A stretch of 64,000 nt of DNA from Paenisporosarcina indica (GCF_001939075.1 NZ_MPTA01000001.1:868001-932000), one strand, 5' to 3'; shown: positions 9,606 to 18,798, counted from the first letter of the stretch. The notes: a model not told the origin generated them from the letters alone. A program made the numbers and translations.

Positions 9606-9638
9606 GAGAGGCTGCTGTCTAAGCAACCTCTCTTTTTT
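9606..9638 (+). terminator. Rho-independent terminator
   Basis: GAGAGGCTGCT-gtcta-AGCAACCTCTC followed by TTTTTT, downstream of the HAD/DinB pair. Confidence 0.9.
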
Positions 9639-9793
9639 GTTAATTTACAGCTGAATAGCTGTAACTTCTGTAAACTAGTGATATGTAAACTGAATTTCCT
9701 AAAGGGTTTCACTAATGCTTTCAATCAATTGTAAATGCAATATTTTTCAGGAATCGGACAACAAAACATTTTATTGAAAACTTACTTAATCTA

Positions 9794-10144
9794 TTAGTTA
9801 AGAATCCCTCTCATATAATCTAAAACAAGATCCTGAATAAATAAGAACAGCAACCAACCACATCCACCTAAAGCAATGGAGAGAAAAAGATGGACAGAAT
9901 TTTGCAAAGCGATGTAAACGATAATTAACAGAAATGCTGTTGCAGGAAATCCCCATAAAACCCCTAATGTAAACTTACTTAATGTAGCTGTTTGTTCCCC
10001 TTGAACATAAAGCCAAATGATACTCAACAGGCTCACAAGCGGAAGGGCCGCCACCACTCCCCCATATGAGGGGAATCTTCTAGAAAATTCCGTCACTACA
10101 CCAATCACAATCGCTGATGCTATGATTTTCATTGCTACAAACAT
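9794..10144 (-). CDS. DUF3147-like small membrane protein
   Basis: 116 residues with four predicted membrane segments (IIASAIVIGVVTEF, VVAALPLVSLLSIIWLYV, FTLGVLWGFPATAFLLIIVY, LFLSIALGGCGWLLFLFI). The short four-helix layout fits DUF3147. The start overlaps the 3' end of the MarR gene by 10 bases, so the two are coupled; an efflux or stress role under MarR control is an inference. Confidence 0.7.
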   Translation of the reverse strand: MFVAMKIIASAIVIGVVTEFSRRFPSYGGVVAALPLVSLLSIIWLYVQGEQTATLSKFTLGVLWGFPATAFLLIIVYIALQNSVHLFLSIALGGCGWLLFLFIQDLVLDYMRGILN

Positions 10145-10551
10145 GTTTTGGCACGCTCGCTTAAGATTTTCAAGGCCTGTTCAATTATCTCTTTTTCATT
10201 GTCCTTTAACCGATCGATAATTTGTGCCAGTTTCTCTTCATCCAGGCTTGTATTCCGAAGCAAAACGTCCTCCCCAAAATCCGTGAGACGGAGGATGACT
10301 CTTCTTTCATCAATTAGGTCCCTCTCTTTGGTCAAAAAGTTCTTTTCGATCATCCGTTTCACATGTTCTGAAGCCGTGTTATGAGAAACTTGGATATAGG
10401 AAGCAATTTCGTTTACACCGATATCTTCCTTTTTATCTATAAGCTGCAGAATGCGTACCACCTGATGGGAGATTTTTTCTTTATGGAAGTAATGCAGATG
10501 AAAATATATATCTGTCCAGTACTGATTTATTTGTTTTACTTTGCTATTCAC
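10135..10551 (-). CDS. MarR-family transcriptional regulator
   Basis: About 138 residues with a winged helix (IGVNEIASYIQVSHNTASEHVKRMIEKNFLTKERDLIDERRV) flanked by dimerisation helices. The GTG at 10551 follows AAAAGGAGTG; upstream starts would bury this site. A palindrome containing the -10 sequence lies immediately upstream, consistent with autorepression of the MarR/DUF3147 operon. Confidence 0.85.
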   Translation of the reverse strand: MNSKVKQINQYWTDIYFHLHYFHKEKISHQVVRILQLIDKKEDIGVNEIASYIQVSHNTASEHVKRMIEKNFLTKERDLIDERRVILRLTDFGEDVLLRNTSLDEEKLAQIIDRLKDNEKEIIEQALKILSERAKTCL

Positions 10552-10568
10552 AGCGAACACTCCTTTTA

Positions 10569-10601
10569 ATCTTACAATACGATTATATCGCATTGTAAGA
10601 T
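10569..10601 (-). promoter_or_regulatory. MarR operator overlapping a TATAAT -10 box
   Basis: ATCTTACAATGCGA and TCGTATTGTAAGAT form a 14-bp inverted repeat with one mismatch around TATAA; the -10 hexamer TATAAT lies at the centre on the minus strand, directly upstream of the MarR ribosome site. Confidence 0.8.
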
Positions 10602-10656
10602 ATAATTAAAGCGCGTTTTTAGAATATAAATGTAAACTTGCTTTTAAAGCGTTCAA

Positions 10657-10731
10657 AAAACTAAAGCACTATATTATGAACGATTTTTTTAATGTACACT
10701 TTTACGAACACTTGTATGTAATAAGAAAAAA
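10657..10731. repeat. Second repeat family, copy 1
   Basis: Shares CTAAAGCACTATATTATGAA, then CACTTTTACGAAC and TTGTATGTAATAAGAAAAA, with 15649-15720 and 46311-46380. Here it is followed by a CTTCAT/ATGAAG hairpin instead of the GCTATCC/GGATAGC hairpin of the other copies. Confidence 0.7.
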
Positions 10732-10748
10732 AGCTTCATTATGAAGAC
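10725..10748 (-). terminator. Terminator after the S9 peptidase gene
   Basis: Minus strand CTTCAT-a-ATGAAG followed by CTTTTTTTC, 43 bp past the stop. Confidence 0.65.
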
Positions 10749-10790
10749 TGTTTCATCCTTAAGTATCCTGTGAGGATAACTATTTATTAA

Positions 10791-12806
10791 TCATAAAACC
10801 CTAAAGTCTTTCATACTTTCTCCAAGAATGTAGTGTGAAAACCACATCAAATTCTGCTTCATAATAGCCATATTAATTCCTGGCTGGTCAGAACTATATG
10901 CCATTCCTTTAAAAATAATTAATTCTGTATCAACTTCCATATCCCTTAATCCTTGATATAGCTCATATGCATTTGGAGTTGGAACTCTTGCATCCTTTTC
11001 GCCATGTTGGATTAAAGTGGGAGTACAGGCTGATTTAATATATGTCATTGGTGACGTTTTAGTATATATCTCTGGATCATTCCATGGATTATTTCCTAAA
11101 TACATACTAATAAAATAAGGTATATCTGTATTTACATAATGGGTACTCCAATTAGTAATTCCACCTCCAACTGAAATAGCTTTAAATCTACTACTATATG
11201 TAGAACAGAAAGCTGATATATATCCCCCGTTGCTCCATCCCATAACCCCTACTCTATCTTTATCTGCAATCCCATTGTCAACTAGTTTATCAACTCCAGA
11301 TATAACATCATCGTAGTTAGCAATTCCCAGTTTTCTATAGTTTGCTTTTAAGAATTCATTACCATAACCAGAACTTCCCCTGTAGTTTGGTTCTAAAACT
11401 ATAAAGCCTTTTTCGATAAACTGTTCAATAGGATATTTCTCATTAAAACAGTCTGAAAATATCGGAAAGGATGCCCAAGCCGGTCCACCATGGATTACCA
11501 CTAATAAAGGATATTTTTTATTTGCGTCAAACTCTACTGGGGTTGATAAAACTCCTTCTATTTCAAGACCATCACTACTTTTCCATGAGATTATTTCCCT
11601 GTTACTTTTAAGCTTTCCTTTGAAAAAGCTATTTTCATTCGTTATTTTTTTATCGTCTAAATAGATTTCAAAGGTTTCATTTGTTATAGCCTTATTATAG
11701 GATATATAATTTCCATCCTTTGTTATAGAAGCATCCAATATAAAGCTATCTACTTTTTCGCCTAACATTTCCACAGTGCCATTCTCAGATAACAACCCAA
11801 TAAGATAATTAGTTTTATTCTGCCATCTAATTAAAATCCCTTTAGTTGTCCACCGTAATGGAATAACCGTACTATCAAAATCTGTTAAAGGTTGAATTAG
11901 CTCTCCATTATTAATATCATATATCTCTAGTGTACTGTCTTGTATATGGGTCTTATAGTAATCCTTCTCCATTATGCTTGCTGAGTAACATATTTTGCTA
12001 CCTTCAGGAGAAAAGCAAACGCTCCCTCCCAACAACTTATCTATATTCATCTTTTGTAGCTTTCCAGCTTTAATATCTAGTATGTATAGATCTCCATTAA
12101 AATAATCTCCCATATTTGTGCTTGGTGTAGCCATAAATACAACCTTTTCCCCATCATTTGAAATATCAAATTCATGGATATGAAAATCCATTCCATCAGT
12201 TAGTTGATAAACAACGCTATCTTCGTGTTCATCTTTATACTTACCAGAACTATCAGAATTTTCTCGGTGTACATATTTATCATTTTGTATCACTTTTTCT
12301 ATTTCAATGTAATATAAACAATTATTCTGGTATTCCTTACCTATATGTTGGAAATCTCCATATAGTTCCTTACGTTTCTTTATCGCATAAGATTCTTTTG
12401 ACTGTGCTACATAAAAAAAACCCTTGCCAGTAGGCTCCCATTTGAATTTACTGACCCCTTCTTTCTCATCAGTAATTTGAACCCCACTATAACCATCTAT
12501 TGACTTAACAAAGATCTGATTTTTCTTATTATCCCCGTCACCAACTGGGCTAAGGTATGCGATATCTCTAGAATCTGGAGACCATATTGGGTATGTACTA
12601 TCTATATCCCTAGTTGTTAATGGGGAACACTGGCCCTTATCTTTTTCATATATCCATACATGATTCCTATATTTCTTGTCTTTCCAGTTAGCTGTCTTCT
12701 TGACAAATGCTACGTTTTTGCCATCATCACTTATGTTTGTTCCTGATAAGGTTGGTAATGAAATAATCTCTTCTATACTTAGATATGTTTTTTCATTCAT
12801 TTTCAT
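10791..12806 (-). CDS. S9 prolyl-oligopeptidase-family serine peptidase
   Basis: 671 residues: an N-terminal beta-propeller of WD/TolB-like blades (WSPDSRDIAYLS, FSPEGSKICYSA) and a C-terminal alpha/beta-hydrolase. The nucleophile is in GWSNGGY and the acid in HGEKDARVP; HGGPAWASF is the oxyanion-hole region. No signal peptide, so probably cytoplasmic and acting on oligopeptides. At the place of the catalytic histidine the protein reads FKGMAYSSDQPG, with Tyr near residue 637 where many relatives have GMxH. ATG chosen from GAGGGGG. Monocistronic. Confidence 0.85.
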   Translation of the reverse strand: MKMNEKTYLSIEEIISLPTLSGTNISDDGKNVAFVKKTANWKDKKYRNHVWIYEKDKGQCSPLTTRDIDSTYPIWSPDSRDIAYLSPVGDGDNKKNQIFVKSIDGYSGVQITDEKEGVSKFKWEPTGKGFFYVAQSKESYAIKKRKELYGDFQHIGKEYQNNCLYYIEIEKVIQNDKYVHRENSDSSGKYKDEHEDSVVYQLTDGMDFHIHEFDISNDGEKVVFMATPSTNMGDYFNGDLYILDIKAGKLQKMNIDKLLGGSVCFSPEGSKICYSASIMEKDYYKTHIQDSTLEIYDINNGELIQPLTDFDSTVIPLRWTTKGILIRWQNKTNYLIGLLSENGTVEMLGEKVDSFILDASITKDGNYISYNKAITNETFEIYLDDKKITNENSFFKGKLKSNREIISWKSSDGLEIEGVLSTPVEFDANKKYPLLVVIHGGPAWASFPIFSDCFNEKYPIEQFIEKGFIVLEPNYRGSSGYGNEFLKANYRKLGIANYDDVISGVDKLVDNGIADKDRVGVMGWSNGGYISAFCSTYSSRFKAISVGGGITNWSTHYVNTDIPYFISMYLGNNPWNDPEIYTKTSPMTYIKSACTPTLIQHGEKDARVPTPNAYELYQGLRDMEVDTELIIFKGMAYSSDQPGINMAIMKQNLMWFSHYILGESMKDFRVL

Positions 12807-13027
12807 TAATAAACCCCCTCGTAACTATAATCAAATAGGCATAATCAAAATTTAATTTATCATGTTGAAAAAGGCAGAAAACGAGAGACTATAGCACAAG
12901 TTTAAGATAATAAGGTCTTTAATTATTGAATGTAATTTAATGTCGTTACATTCAATTCACCGAACCGCTTGACTTTATCCTTTTTAATTTTCTTTTGATA
13001 AGGAATCCTGTTACTCATTCCTTAAAG

Positions 13028-14575
13028 TTAGGTCCATATATCCTCAATCGCCTGCAATCGCATTCTGTCTAGCTTTCCTAGTGCTGTATAAGGCAGCTCC
13101 TTAACAAAGACGATTTCTCGCGGAATTTGAAATTCAGCCACATGTTTGCGTAGCCAGCTAATGAGTGCCTCTTCGGAAATGGTTTTGTTAGGATAGAGTT
13201 GAACAAACGCCTTTAAGATATGACCACTGTACACATCTCTAATGCCAACTACTGCCACGTCTTCTACGCAAGAATGGTTATTTACGGCAACTTCAATTTC
13301 CATGGGGTAAATATTGTTACCTGCTGAAATAATTAAATCATCTGTTCTACCACATAAGAAATAATAGCCGTTTTTGTCCCGATATCCTACGTCACCAGTT
13401 TCAATCCAGTGGCTTTTACTATTCTTCATCGACCACTTATTCTGAATACAAAATTGCCCGATACTTCCACTCTCTACTTCTTCCCCATTCTTCACTACCT
13501 GCAGTTGCCCCCCTGAAAGCAATTGACCAAGCGTGTTGGCATCATACTTAAAATCCTGAGGTGTACCGATGATATTCAGGCCTGCTTCTGAAGTGCCGTA
13601 CAGATTGAATAAGACATCCCCTAGATGATGATTCACTTCCTTCACTAGAGCTGGATTCAGCTTCGCGCCACCCGATGCAATACATGCAAGGGAACGTAGA
13701 TTTTCTTTGTTGATCTTAAGCATTTTATGAATCATCAATGGAACCACTGTGACGACTTCGACTTGATGATTCCGAATGAGGGCACAGGCATTTGCTGCAT
13801 CAAAGCTATCTTGAATGACAACTTTTTTCCCTAGAGCAATGAATGATAACAAGATGGCGATGCCATAGCCATGATAAATCGGTGTCGCAATATAAGCTGT
13901 GTTATATCTTGTAAACTGTAAGCGATCCAACAGTGCTGCAAATGGTTGCAGGTAATTAAAAATGGAAGGGCTATGAATCACTTCTTTTGACTTTCCTGTA
14001 GTACCACCGGTTAATATGACAATTTTACTGCTGGATGACGGTTTTAGTTTTTGTTTTTTCTTCCATTTTGTGTCGACTAAGTTACTGATTGCTGTTATGT
14101 TTTCATGATAGCTGAGAATTTTCCGGTTCCGGTAAAGAGACCCTTCAATTAAACCTCTAGATTCATTGTCATACACCACTAAGTCGAAGTCATGCTCTTC
14201 CACCATTCGATTAAACTGAGGTTTACTCATGGAACTATTGAGCAGGTATAGATCTGCTCCTAATCGCGAAGCAGCAAAAAGGGCTTGTACAAGTGAAGCG
14301 TGATTTTTACAAAGGAAGGCAACTTTTTGTCCCTTCTCAAGTTGATAGTGTTCTTTTAACATATATGCAAGGTTTTCAGATCTCTCTTGGAGCTTCTTAT
14401 AACTGAGGGTTTCCCTTCTATCTACTAAAGCAACTTTATCGGCTCGCTCTTTTTCCATCAAAGTAAACAAAAGCATCAGATTAATGCCGTTTTGACGAAT
14501 AGCAAATCCTAAGCGAGTTAACTTCGAAGGTGATAGAAAATGAAGTTGGGATAATATTTTCAGCAAGTTAAACAC
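13028..14575 (-). CDS. AMP-dependent acyl-CoA synthetase/ligase
   Basis: 515 residues of the ANL superfamily. Visible motifs: P-loop ILTGGTTGKSKEV, adenine/acyl region LYGTSEAGLN, ETGDVGYRDKNGYYFLCGR, hinge DDLIISAGNNIYPMEIE, and the catalytic lysine near the end (YTALGKLDR). It should adenylate a fatty or other carboxylic acid and load it on CoA. The GTG follows AGGAGGG. It lies 15 bp downstream of an SDR gene, so the pair is one operon, probably for lipid or secondary metabolite modification. Confidence 0.85.
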   Translation of the reverse strand: MFNLLKILSQLHFLSPSKLTRLGFAIRQNGINLMLLFTLMEKERADKVALVDRRETLSYKKLQERSENLAYMLKEHYQLEKGQKVAFLCKNHASLVQALFAASRLGADLYLLNSSMSKPQFNRMVEEHDFDLVVYDNESRGLIEGSLYRNRKILSYHENITAISNLVDTKWKKKQKLKPSSSSKIVILTGGTTGKSKEVIHSPSIFNYLQPFAALLDRLQFTRYNTAYIATPIYHGYGIAILLSFIALGKKVVIQDSFDAANACALIRNHQVEVVTVVPLMIHKMLKINKENLRSLACIASGGAKLNPALVKEVNHHLGDVLFNLYGTSEAGLNIIGTPQDFKYDANTLGQLLSGGQLQVVKNGEEVESGSIGQFCIQNKWSMKNSKSHWIETGDVGYRDKNGYYFLCGRTDDLIISAGNNIYPMEIEVAVNNHSCVEDVAVVGIRDVYSGHILKAFVQLYPNKTISEEALISWLRKHVAEFQIPREIVFVKELPYTALGKLDRMRLQAIEDIWT

Positions 14576-14590
14576 CGTCTTTTCACCCTC

Positions 14591-15427
14591 CTATTTCTTT
14601 AATAAACGAGTGATGATAAACTCCAATGGCTTTCTGAACATTACCGAAGCCAGTTGTCCGAAGACCAGCCACCAAGGTTTGTAAACCTCTCTTTTCGAAT
14701 ACAAGGACTGACCTACAATTTCAGCCACATGAACAGGAGACATGGCCGGTACCGTTTGATAAGCAATTGTCGGCTCAATCATAGGTGTTTTCACTAACGG
14801 AAGATAAATAGAAGTTGTGGAAATACCTTGGATTTCCAACTCTGGAGCAGCCGAACGGAACCAAGTGTCAAAAGCAGTTTTAGATGCCTGATAAGCCGCC
14901 CAGTAAGGAACAGGCAGTAACAGAGCATTAATAGTGGATACATTAATAATATGACCCTTCTTTTTTGCAAGTAAAGGAATAACGGATAGCAGTAATTGCA
15001 CGGGTGCAAAATAATTGATGGCCATTGTGCGTGTGAAATCATGATAGCGATCCAATGATTGAGTAATTGGGCGGTTGATAGATAGTCCGGCATTGCTGAC
15101 TACCACATCCAGTCCATCAGTCAGTTGATGGAGAAAAGCCAGGAATTCAATCATCTCTTGTTCATTTCGTAAATCTGCGCGAAACACACTTACTTTGGCT
15201 GAGCAGTTTTCTATTTCATCTTTCATGAGCTTCATATTCTCTTCTCTTCTGGCCACCAAGATCAGATGTGCATTCGTATCTGCCAAAAGATAAGCTAACT
15301 CCTTGCCAATACCCGAACTCGCACCGGTTATCAAAATGGTCTTTCCATTCAATTCATTTTTCATTTTAATAGAGTTGAAAGGTGCCGGAAAAAACAGAAG
15401 TCTTTCCACCAAAGTATAGTTATGCAC
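14591..15427 (-). CDS. Short-chain dehydrogenase/reductase
   Basis: 278 residues with an N-terminal extension of about 28. NAD(P)-binding TGASSGIG, structural NAG in VVSNAGLS, catalytic Ser in INVSTINALL and YxxxK in YQASKTAFD (classical SDR has YxASK). Arg in LVARREE suggests NADP. Works with the adjacent acyl-CoA synthetase; the substrate is unknown. The start is GTG with AAGGAG 8 bases upstream. Confidence 0.85.
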   Translation of the reverse strand: MHNYTLVERLLFFPAPFNSIKMKNELNGKTILITGASSGIGKELAYLLADTNAHLILVARREENMKLMKDEIENCSAKVSVFRADLRNEQEMIEFLAFLHQLTDGLDVVVSNAGLSINRPITQSLDRYHDFTRTMAINYFAPVQLLLSVIPLLAKKKGHIINVSTINALLLPVPYWAAYQASKTAFDTWFRSAAPELEIQGISTTSIYLPLVKTPMIEPTIAYQTVPAMSPVHVAEIVGQSLYSKREVYKPWWLVFGQLASVMFRKPLEFIITRLLKK

Positions 15428-15577
15428 TTGAACAACTCCTTATAAATCAGATTGTAAATTTGACAGAAGAATTAAAAAATTCTTTTTATAAATTTTACCA
15501 TTTAAAAGTGTTATTGGAATAGCCTATATTATTAAAATAAAAATTGGTTTCAAAAAGAAGTAATTTTAAAACAATTA

Positions 15578-15607
15578 CCGTCCGTAAAATTACACTTTTA
15601 CGGACGG
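15578..15607. promoter_or_regulatory. Perfect 12-bp inverted repeat upstream of the SDR operon
   Basis: CCGTCCGTAAAA-ttacac-TTTTACGGACGG, about 150 bp upstream of the SDR start. It could be an operator or a terminator-like hairpin; the right arm resembles the CACTTTTACGAACG core of the second repeat family. Confidence 0.5.
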
Positions 15608-15620
15608 GTTTGAAGTGTTC

Positions 15621-15798
15621 CCATTTAGTCATTAATATAGTTTAAAATGCTAAAGCACTATATTATGAACGTTCTTTTTTAACGCACACTTTTACGAACG
15701 CTTGTATGTAATAAGAAAAAGCTATCCTGAATGGATAGCTTTTCTTTAAATAAAGCGCTTTTTTCTTACTCTTTGTTCAACTAAAGCATCCGTTACTT
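15621..15798. repeat. Composite repeat: second family plus right half of attC-like site
   Basis: CTAAAGCACTATATTATGAA and CACTTTTACGAACG are followed by a hairpin AAGCTATCC-tgaat-GGATAGCTTTT, then AACTAAAGCATCCGTTACTT (15779-15798), the right simple site of the attC-like repeat. The same composite order occurs at 46291-46460. It adjoins the stop of the minus-strand gene 15810-16088. Confidence 0.75.
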
Positions 15799-15809
15799 GA
15801 ACAAGAAAA

Positions 15810-16088
15810 CTAAAAGAATAATTGCCCCAGTAACCCTATAAACAGGGCTGATAATATCAAAGGTGGTATTGAAAATAATATCTTATTACGCAACCTAATA
15901 TTCTCGAATTGTCTATAAATCTTATTTACTACTCGGTAAACGATGATCATGATAAGTAAGCTTATACAAATTGCTATTAAATCAACAGAAGTTAAAGGTT
16001 TACCTAAGGAGTTATCAAGGGGAATGTTAATCACAAAAAGCGCTGAAAATAAGATGAATTGATACATACAAAATCTTACATAATTCAA
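15810..16088 (-). CDS. Small membrane protein, unknown
   Basis: 92 residues with three predicted membrane segments (FILFSALFVINIPL, LIAICISLLIMIIVYRVV, LFSIPPLILSALFIGLLGQL). TTG start behind AGGAGAAA. The stop lies 12 bp from a right half-site. No family recognised. First gene of a run of small minus-strand units. Confidence 0.55.
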   Translation of the reverse strand: MNYVRFCMYQFILFSALFVINIPLDNSLGKPLTSVDLIAICISLLIMIIVYRVVNKIYRQFENIRLRNKILFSIPPLILSALFIGLLGQLFF

Positions 16089-16213
16089 AGGTGATTTCTC
16101 CTATTCGATGGTTATTAATATATCCTTTAAAGGATACTATTATATTTAATATATTTCATAAGGATTTTTTTCCCTTTTCCTTGTTCAATCCAATAAAGTA
16201 GTATCAATTAAAT

Positions 16214-16558
16214 CTATTTAATTAGAAATTTCCTTAATAAAAATTCTATTACCACTATATGAGCTAAAAATGTTACCACAAAAGGCAACATTAAAAAAAG
16301 GATATACAACCAATGTGAATCATCGGTTATGTCAACCATTACATAGAAAAAATATAATATTAGCAACAATGATATAGAGTAGCTTACATAAAAGTTATAT
16401 TTCCAGAAAACTAAAGAAATTACAGTTAATACAATGAAAAGTATTAGAAAATCAATGAAATAGAAAATATTAACGCCCTTATATATCGTAGTCCAGAAAA
16501 ACAAACTTCCACCTACTATGCCCAGAATAACTTGTACTAATATTATTATTTTGTTCAT
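16214..16558 (-). CDS. Small membrane protein, unknown
   Basis: 114 residues, almost entirely four hydrophobic helices (VILGIVGGSLFFWTTIY, FLILFIVLTVISLVFW, YSISLLLILYFFYVMV, ILFLMLPFVVTFLAHIVVI). GGAG precedes the ATG. No motif gives a function. No repeat is seen between it and the gene at 15810, so these two may form one unit. Confidence 0.55.
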   Translation of the reverse strand: MNKIIILVQVILGIVGGSLFFWTTIYKGVNIFYFIDFLILFIVLTVISLVFWKYNFYVSYSISLLLILYFFYVMVDITDDSHWLYILFLMLPFVVTFLAHIVVIEFLLRKFLIK

Positions 16559-16593
16559 TATTAGTCTCCATTTGATTTTATTATGGTTTTTTT

Positions 16594-16675
16594 AACAAAC
16601 CGCTGCCCCTTTAGTTCAATAAGAAAAAGAACTGCATACGCATCCCCTTGATCTATATTAAAGTACTCGTTAGTT
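16594..16675. repeat. attC-like palindromic repeat
   Basis: AACAAACCGCTGCCCCTTTAG at the left and AAAGTACTCGTTAGTT at the right, 10 bp from the stop of the next minus-strand gene (16686). Confidence 0.65.
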
Positions 16676-16685
16676 GAAGAAGCAC

Positions 16686-17144
16686 CTATATATTAATAAT
16701 CAATTCTCCATCGGATTTAACCGTAACCAATGGATATTCAGGAGAGTTCTCTTCCGTTAGAATACTGACTTTACCAAGAATCTTTGATAGCTTTTTCATA
16801 AATTGAAATACCTCAATTGCTTCAGTGGTACTTCCAACTTCTTTTGGTTGAATATCAAATTCTAATTCATCTTCTGAAAAGAAGTGACAATTGATCAAAA
16901 TACCCTTAATATCAATAGACATTTGAATTGTATGATTCTTTTTTTCATTAAAAAAATGAGCAGCATCTGTTTCTTCATACACTTTTACTTGTCCATCCTT
17001 GTAAAAAGCAATCCCCCAATGAGAAATAAGAATCCAATCCAAAAATTTTTGCCAATCATTTATATCAACGTCAAGAACATAAATATCCCTTAGGCTTCCA
17101 TCATTTAAAAACACCTTATCCAAAACCTCATTTGTTATTTTCAT
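16686..17144 (-). CDS. Hypothetical cytoplasmic protein, cassette-like unit
   Basis: 152 residues, acidic, no signal or membrane segment. It begins MKITNEVLDKVFLNDGSLRD and has a mixed alpha/beta pattern reminiscent of small immunity-type proteins, but I recognise no family. The ribosome site is weak. It is flanked by repeats on both sides. Confidence 0.5.
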   Translation of the reverse strand: MKITNEVLDKVFLNDGSLRDIYVLDVDINDWQKFLDWILISHWGIAFYKDGQVKVYEETDAAHFFNEKKNHTIQMSIDIKGILINCHFFSEDELEFDIQPKEVGSTTEAIEVFQFMKKLSKILGKVSILTEENSPEYPLVTVKSDGELIINI

Positions 17145-17190
17145 TTAATCAATCCCATTACTCAGATTTTTTGGATTTTATTTCTTTATT

Positions 17191-17220
17191 AACTAAACTA
17201 CTCGTTTTAGGTCAATAAGA
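17191..17220. repeat. Left half of a palindromic repeat, degenerate
   Basis: AACTAAACTACTCGTTTTAG followed by GTCAATAAGAAAAG; no right half before 17434. The stretch 17225-17430 shows no coding sequence that I recognise and may be a decayed unit. Confidence 0.5.
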
Positions 17221-17433
17221 AAAGGTCTGCTCTTCTTTTGTTTATATGATTCTTTATTAACTGGAAGAAGTGATTGGAAAGCATCATTAAAATCCACCCC
17301 TTTTCATTTTTTCAAAGATACTCCCTATATTGCAGTTACCTGTCCCTATACTTTAATACGATTAACCCGTATAGATTCCAATATTAAGTAAATCATCCAT
17401 TTTAACTTAACAAAAATCCACTTCAGCTTATTG

Positions 17434-17512
17434 AACTAAACTGCTGCGTTAGTTCAATAAGAAAGAGCTTTCTAAGCAGCTCAATGATTTTCAAGTAAAG
17501 CACGTGTTAGTT
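17434..17512. repeat. attC-like palindromic repeat
   Basis: AACTAAACTGCTGCGTTAGTTC, centre GAGCTTTCTAAGCAGCTC, right end GTAAAGCACGTGTTAGTT; 34 bp from the stop of the minus-strand pseudogene 17546-17760. Confidence 0.8.
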
Positions 17513-17545
17513 GAACAAGACTTTTGAGTATCAATTATTCTTAAT

Positions 17546-17760
17546 TTATATAACACCGGTCTCTTGCCCAGTCCAGTTACCAGCATAAAATTCGTTATTT
17601 GTTTGATTGGTATGTAATTTAAACAACCAAACACCTCCAAATATAGCGAGTCCTCCTAAAGGATCGTGTCAATAAAATTCCAACCTAGAAAAAGTGAAAC
17701 TAACCAAAGTGAAATTGTTTCAATACCTACTGTAAATGCAATTATATAAACTTTTTTCAT
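17546..17760 (-). pseudogene. Frameshifted small membrane-protein gene
   Basis: Reading from the ATG at 17760 gives KKVYIIAFTVGIETISLWLV and a second helix, then a stop after WNFIDT; in a shifted frame it continues GGLAIFGGVWLFKL... and ends NWTGQETGVI. One indel near 17665 therefore breaks a ~70-residue two-helix membrane protein. Too short for routine gene calling. It sits between two palindromic repeats as one unit of the array. Confidence 0.65.
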
Positions 17761-17836
17761 TAAAAAATATTCCCCTTAGAAATTTCTTATAAATTTCATT
17801 ACGAATTTCCACACAAAAAAGATCCATTTTTTACTG

Positions 17837-17914
17837 AACAAAACTGCCTGTTAGTTCAAGAAGAAAAAACCCAAAAAATGCCTTACTCCTTTTTGAAGTA
17901 AAGCACCGTTTGTT
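17837..17914. repeat. attC-like palindromic repeat
   Basis: AACAAAACTGCCTGTTAGTTC on the left, TTGAAGTAAAGCACCGTTTGTT on the right in the GAAGTAAAGCACC subtype; 60 bp from the stop of the gene at 17974. Confidence 0.65.
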
Positions 17915-17973
17915 GAAGACAGGCTATATTTTTAGATAAAGCACTCTTAAGATTCGGTAATAGTAATTATTTG

Positions 17974-18678
17974 TTAAATAAAGCGATATTTACGGAAAAA
18001 TTGCGTGATAACCAAAATCACCGTTAACCCCACAACCAAATACCATATTACTTCAGAAGGAACTACAAACATTAATACACTGAATATAATAGCAATTAAA
18101 GAGCTAATTGATATTGATTGTACATTCGTGAATTTATTTTGAATTAAATAATATAAAGCAAGTGGTAGTGCTAACACAAATATAGGAATATATACTGTTT
18201 TAAGGGCTAGTGAAAGTACTGCAATTATAAAACCTATTGACATAGTAAGTGTTCTACCTACAAATAATTTATTTGAATAATAGCTATATAGCAGAATCAA
18301 CATAATCATTAAACTTGCAGAGATTCCAGTTATTGAAACAACTGAATCTCCCATGATGAAAGCCAATATAGAAAGACAAACTAAAGAAACACATGGTAAC
18401 AGTAATATTAAATGATTTTGTTTTGTTTCCATATTCATTACATTTGTAAAACCTACAATAAATAATACGGAAAATGGAATCGTCAAATATCCAAATTGGA
18501 TATGATCACCGTAAATTAGATTAAAATAACTAAAATCAAGTTTACCGAATATTATTATTAAAAGTGAAGCACTAATCTGTCCAACCAACTCCCAAATTCT
18601 TGATAATTTAAAAATTTGCGTAAGTTTAGTTATAGTTGCAATTAAAACGATAGCAATAAATAAAGATAAATATAACAA
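17974..18678 (-). CDS. TagO/WecA-like membrane protein lacking the catalytic Asp motif
   Basis: About 234 residues with eight or more membrane helices. The segment ELVGQISASLLIIIFG...FGYLTIPFSVLFIVGFTN parallels TagO/WecA UDP-HexNAc:undecaprenyl-phosphate transferases, where it is followed by NLIDGLDGLAAG. Here it reads VMNMETKQNHLIL, so the Asp-rich active site is missing, although MGDSVVSITG resembles the later MGDxGS motif. Probably an inactive or re-purposed homologue. The TTG at 18678 is chosen because GGGGGG lies 6 bases upstream; GTG 18711 is an alternative. Confidence 0.6.
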   Translation of the reverse strand: MLYLSLFIAIVLIATITKLTQIFKLSRIWELVGQISASLLIIIFGKLDFSYFNLIYGDHIQFGYLTIPFSVLFIVGFTNVMNMETKQNHLILLLPCVSLVCLSILAFIMGDSVVSITGISASLMIMLILLYSYYSNKLFVGRTLTMSIGFIIAVLSLALKTVYIPIFVLALPLALYYLIQNKFTNVQSISISSLIAIIFSVLMFVVPSEVIWYLVVGLTVILVITQFFRKYRFI

Positions 18679-18798
18679 CATACTCCCCCCAATAACTCTT
18701 TTAAACTCCACATTCTTAAATATTTAGATACCGATATTATCCTAATTTGATTATACAGTATATGGAAAACACCATAAATCCTATGATTATTCTTATTG

